Source of the DNA: CAZFBA01 sp964517135
GTDB lineage: Bacteria > Cyanobacteriota > Vampirovibrionia > JBFMGH01
Assembly: GCA_964517135.1 (NCBI GenBank)
Contig: CAZFBA010000003.1
Span: 1-64,000, forward strand
Direction of reading: 5' to 3'
Length of the DNA: 64,000 bases
Shown in pieces: positions 61,390-64,000 of the stretch (position 1 is the stretch's first letter; each line of letters opens with the position of its first letter). The translations under genes and the position numbers were made by a program. Under the pieces are notes generated by a model. That model had not been told where the DNA came from and ran no database searches. It saw only the letters and a program-made list of their open reading frames with translations.

Positions 61390-63357
61390 TTATGTATCAG
61401 TATTATTAGATACAGGGCAATATTGTTCTGGTGGTATGCCTAGGAGTTCAATGCTTTCTATAACAAATTTTGGTGTTCCTGCTAGTGTAAGGTGGTCATT
61501 CAAATAGATTATAGTGCTTCCGTGAGGTATAATGGCTTCTTGTTCACGTTTAATATGTACTACCAGTGTGTCTCCTGGCAGTTTAATAGTATTCAGTGGA
61601 ATGCCGTTAAAAGCAGTGTTTGTGAGCCATACATCTGCGATTCGTATTTCTTCTTCCTGGCCGCTGAGCATTGCCAGTGCATCTGGTGCTATCAGGCGGT
61701 TAACAATATTTCCTACTGTTGACACGATTTTGTTTACAGGTTCTATTTTCTGGTTATAGAACATTTCTTCATTTTCAGGAGAATTAACAATAGACATCAG
61801 GTGGCGCACTCCAAATGTATTGCGAGCTGTCAGGCATATACTGATGTTAAAATCATCTTTATCGGTAGTAGTGATTAAAGTTCTGGTTTTGTTTATATCC
61901 AGGTTGATAAGTGTTTCATAAATGTTTTTGCCGTATTTTACTACTGGCAAGCCTCTTTTTTTTGCATCTTCGTATTCTTGATTGTTTGTAGCTGATAAAA
62001 TAACGTCTTGCTTTTGATTGAGCAGCTCTTCTGCCAGCAATCGGCCCAGGTAGTCAGAACCAATAATAGTTATACGTTCTTTTTTCTCTTCTTTCTTGCG
62101 TTCATATAATCTATTAAACATAATTGGTGCAGAAATACAGGTAATAACGGCAACCATAACAACGGCAGCATTTACTTCTTCTGAAATAAGCCCCTGTTTA
62201 AATGCAATAGTTGAGGCTGCAATTATTAAGCATAACCTTGCAGAAAGCAAAACACCTGCGCTGATAGATTCTTTTAGTGTATGAGAAAAAGTAAATATCA
62301 GTGATGCAATAATTTTATTGGCAAATGCAAATAAAACCAGCAGTACCAGTATAACCCAGGCTTTATCAGAATTGAAAAAGACATGTAAATCAATATCTAT
62401 GCCTACAGAGATAAAAAATACCGGTATAAAAAAACCATAGCCAATAGCGTCCAGTTTCATTTCCAGTCGTGAAGTTTTGGCTTCTCCGAGAATGATAGTA
62501 GTAATTAATCCAGCAAGAAAGGCCCCCAGAATAACCTCAAAGCCGAGCCATTGAGACATTACAATGAATAATACCATCAGAGCAATTGCCCCCCGGACTC
62601 TAATCTGTGTTGTTGCTGAAGACAATTCATTGATAATAGGCTTAAAGAAATAAAGTTTCTTAATAAAACTGTCAAAGGAGCGTGATAGATGAAGTTTATG
62701 AGCAATAAATACGAATATACCCAATAACAGGATAATAGTAAAGGTTGAGAAACCTGCTGTTTGAGTGTGACCGGCTATAACAATAGTAATAAGTAACATT
62801 ACCATAAAGTTTGAAGTCAGTGCACTTATTAGAATCAACTGTCCGAGGCGTGTTTTTGACAGCATTTTATCTTTTATAATTGGTACTACAACACTTACTG
62901 AGGTTGTTGAAAGAATAAGTGCCATTATGAACCAGCTTTGAACAAGACCTTTAAAGAAAAGAATTATTGCAACAACAGATGAGATAAGCAGAACAATAAA
63001 AAAGAAAGATATTGCCTGAAAGAGTGGCTGGTTAAGAAATTTTCTTTTAACCAGGGTCATTCTATTTATTCTTGATTCAGAAGCAATCAGGCCGAAATCA
63101 ATTTCAAGACCTGACAGAAACATCAAATAGGTAAACCCAAATAGAGACAGGAAGCTTAACCAGGCTATAGAATCAGTGCTTTCTATAAGACCCAGGCATG
63201 ATTTACCAATAATGATGCCACATACTACCTCGCCAACTACAGCAGGCACAGGCAATTTTGACGCTTTACTGAACCATGAAGTCAGTATAGGTATTAAGAA
63301 AGCCAGTATTGATACAATTAATAAAGGATATAGAGGTAGTGTAGCGTGATTATCCAC
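61390..63357 (-). CDS. Kef-type monovalent cation:proton antiporter (CPA2) with TrkA domains
   Basis: 655 residues. About 12 membrane segments from residue 10 to about 415 (PVVGEVVCGIIIGKSCLGL-like region near 37-58, FEVILGAFLAGLITTIILGE, ISVGIDIDLHVFF). A TrkA-N/RCK domain follows (ERITIIGSDYLGRLLAEELL; GSDYLG resembles the NAD loop) and a TrkA-C domain near the C-terminus (DVWLTNTAFNGIPLNTIKLPG). It exports K+ or Na+ in exchange for protons under nucleotide control. The GTG start has a weak GGAA. It lies 72 bp after a response regulator gene. Confidence 0.88.
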   Translation of the reverse strand: MDNHATLPLYPLLIVSILAFLIPILTSWFSKASKLPVPAVVGEVVCGIIIGKSCLGLIESTDSIAWLSFLSLFGFTYLMFLSGLEIDFGLIASESRINRMTLVKRKFLNQPLFQAISFFFIVLLISSVVAIILFFKGLVQSWFIMALILSTTSVSVVVPIIKDKMLSKTRLGQLILISALTSNFMVMLLITIVIAGHTQTAGFSTFTIILLLGIFVFIAHKLHLSRSFDSFIKKLYFFKPIINELSSATTQIRVRGAIALMVLFIVMSQWLGFEVILGAFLAGLITTIILGEAKTSRLEMKLDAIGYGFFIPVFFISVGIDIDLHVFFNSDKAWVILVLLVLFAFANKIIASLIFTFSHTLKESISAGVLLSARLCLIIAASTIAFKQGLISEEVNAAVVMVAVITCISAPIMFNRLYERKKEEKKERITIIGSDYLGRLLAEELLNQKQDVILSATNNQEYEDAKKRGLPVVKYGKNIYETLINLDINKTRTLITTTDKDDFNISICLTARNTFGVRHLMSIVNSPENEEMFYNQKIEPVNKIVSTVGNIVNRLIAPDALAMLSGQEEEIRIADVWLTNTAFNGIPLNTIKLPGDTLVVHIKREQEAIIPHGSTIIYLNDHLTLAGTPKFVIESIELLGIPPEQYCPVSNNTDT

Positions 63358-63428
63358 TTTGGGTTCCGTTTTTAAGTTATATTCAACAAGTATATATTAT
63401 ACATAATTGTTGCAGTTATGCAATAATT

Positions 63429-64000
63429 TTATTTATTTATTCCATCTGGTATCAGGCGATATCCTCCGCCATAGATGGTTTCAATGTATTTTTTATCAGG
63501 GTTTGCTTTATTGAGTTTAGATCTGAGGTGCCTTATGTGTACTCTGATTGTTTCAACATCGTCTTCATCTGTGTATCCCCAGACTTCTTTAAGGAGCATG
63601 CCGGCAGAAACTGCTTGCCCGTGTTGTTGTATAAGGCAGTTTAACAGTTCATATTCAGTAGGTGTAAGTTTTATGCTATTATCGTTAACCTTGATTTCAA
63701 GGTTTTCAGGAACCAGCGTAAAGTCACCAATAGAAAGCAATTCAGGCATTGTAGCAGATGCAGGTATTGAACCTCCTCGTTTAAGTAGAGCTTTAACCCT
63801 GACTTTAAGCTCTGGTATTTCAAATGGCTTAACGAGATAGTCATCGGCTCCTGAGTCAAAGCCTTTGACTTTATCCTGCAGCATGCCCAGTGCTGTCAGC
63901 ATAAGTACGGGTATATGCTGTGTAGGCTGATTTTGTCTCAGTCTTGACGATACAGTAAAGCCGTCTACCTCTGGCATCATCACATCAAGAATAATCAGGT
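63429..64000 (-). CDS. OmpR/PhoB-family response regulator (5' end outside the window)
   Basis: About 190 codons visible; the start lies beyond the window edge. The receiver domain includes the acceptor Asp in ILDVMMPEVDG, then PVLMLTALG and LVKPFE (the conserved Lys). The C-terminal winged-helix is complete (IKLTPTEYELLNCLIQQHGQ, RVHIRHLRSKLNK, IETIYGGGYRLI). It binds DNA as a phosphorylated dimer. Its kinase is probably upstream and out of view. No closely linked target is identified. Confidence 0.92.
   Translation of the reverse strand, partial: LIILDVMMPEVDGFTVSSRLRQNQPTQHIPVLMLTALGMLQDKVKGFDSGADDYLVKPFEIPELKVRVKALLKRGGSIPASATMPELLSIGDFTLVPENLEIKVNDNSIKLTPTEYELLNCLIQQHGQAVSAGMLLKEVWGYTDEDDVETIRVHIRHLRSKLNKANPDKKYIETIYGGGYRLIPDGINK

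Noticed and set aside
1..64000. CRISPR arrays, tRNA/rRNA genes, transposases, prophage
   Set aside because: None seen on reading both strands; no regularly spaced repeats and no cloverleaf-like sequence recognised by eye.

Overview
This is a low-GC (roughly one third G+C), gene-dense bacterial chromosome window with about 49 protein genes, no rRNA or tRNA gene that I could see, no CRISPR array and no transposase. Signal peptides, lipoprotein-like N-termini and the gene content suggest an uncultured diderm bacterium. Futalosine-type menaquinone synthesis (MqnC, plus UbiX), a split archaeal-type glutamate synthase, many repeat-solenoid proteins (HEAT, TPR, pentapeptide, beta-propeller) and several large lineage-specific proteins fit a non-photosynthetic relative of Cyanobacteria (Vampirovibrionia/Melainabacteria) or a similar candidate phylum. 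That placement is a low-confidence guess. Start codons are often TTG or GTG; ribosome-binding sites (GAGG/AGGAG) fix most of them.

Layout. 0.3-2.0 kb: two sugar-type ABC permeases. 2.1-8.2 kb (minus): an apparent operon of UbiX, a P-loop nucleotide kinase and three exported HEAT-repeat proteins, preceded by thioredoxin. 8.7-10.2 kb: a lineage-specific protein with its own promoter and terminator. 10.6-14.2 kb (minus): an HD-domain protein, a TPR lipoprotein and a free-standing FlhA-type cytoplasmic domain. 14.5-17.7 kb: a possible small gene, mqnC and a second radical SAM protein. 17.9-19.3 kb: a membrane-anchored Hsp20-like protein and a GspE-N-like protein. 19.7-24.8 kb: a five-gene split glutamate synthase operon. 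25.2-29.2 kb: a Gly/Tyr/His-rich protein, a tRNA nucleotidyltransferase and another lineage-specific protein. 29.4-33.7 kb: an AlbA_2 (Schlafen-type) protein and a 992-codon DNA methyltransferase, which look like defence genes. 34-38 kb: a matrixin-like protease, a STAS protein and a BtaA-like/lipid-kinase-like gene pair. 38.4-44.5 kb: nitroreductase, groES, proB, a pentapeptide protein, wecB, yggT and mtnP. 44.7-49.3 kb: a second AlbA_2 protein, STAS, PQQ-like propeller, RDD and SpoIIM proteins. 49.5-56.2 kb: one 2223-residue protein. 57-64 kb: a 40-residue membrane protein, a TPR protein, upp, tcdA, dnaJ, a Kef-type antiporter and a truncated response regulator.

The most unusual items are: (i) a dispersed ~240-bp element with terminal and internal inverted repeats, whose 152-bp core lies in opposite orientations in the two full copies while the flanks do not; (ii) an FlhA C-terminal domain with no membrane part; (iii) the giant protein, which carries a possible Cys/His/Asn peptidase triad; (iv) G-quadruplex-type GGG runs in intergenic DNA, two of them associated with the dispersed element; (v) three tandem exported HEAT paralogues.
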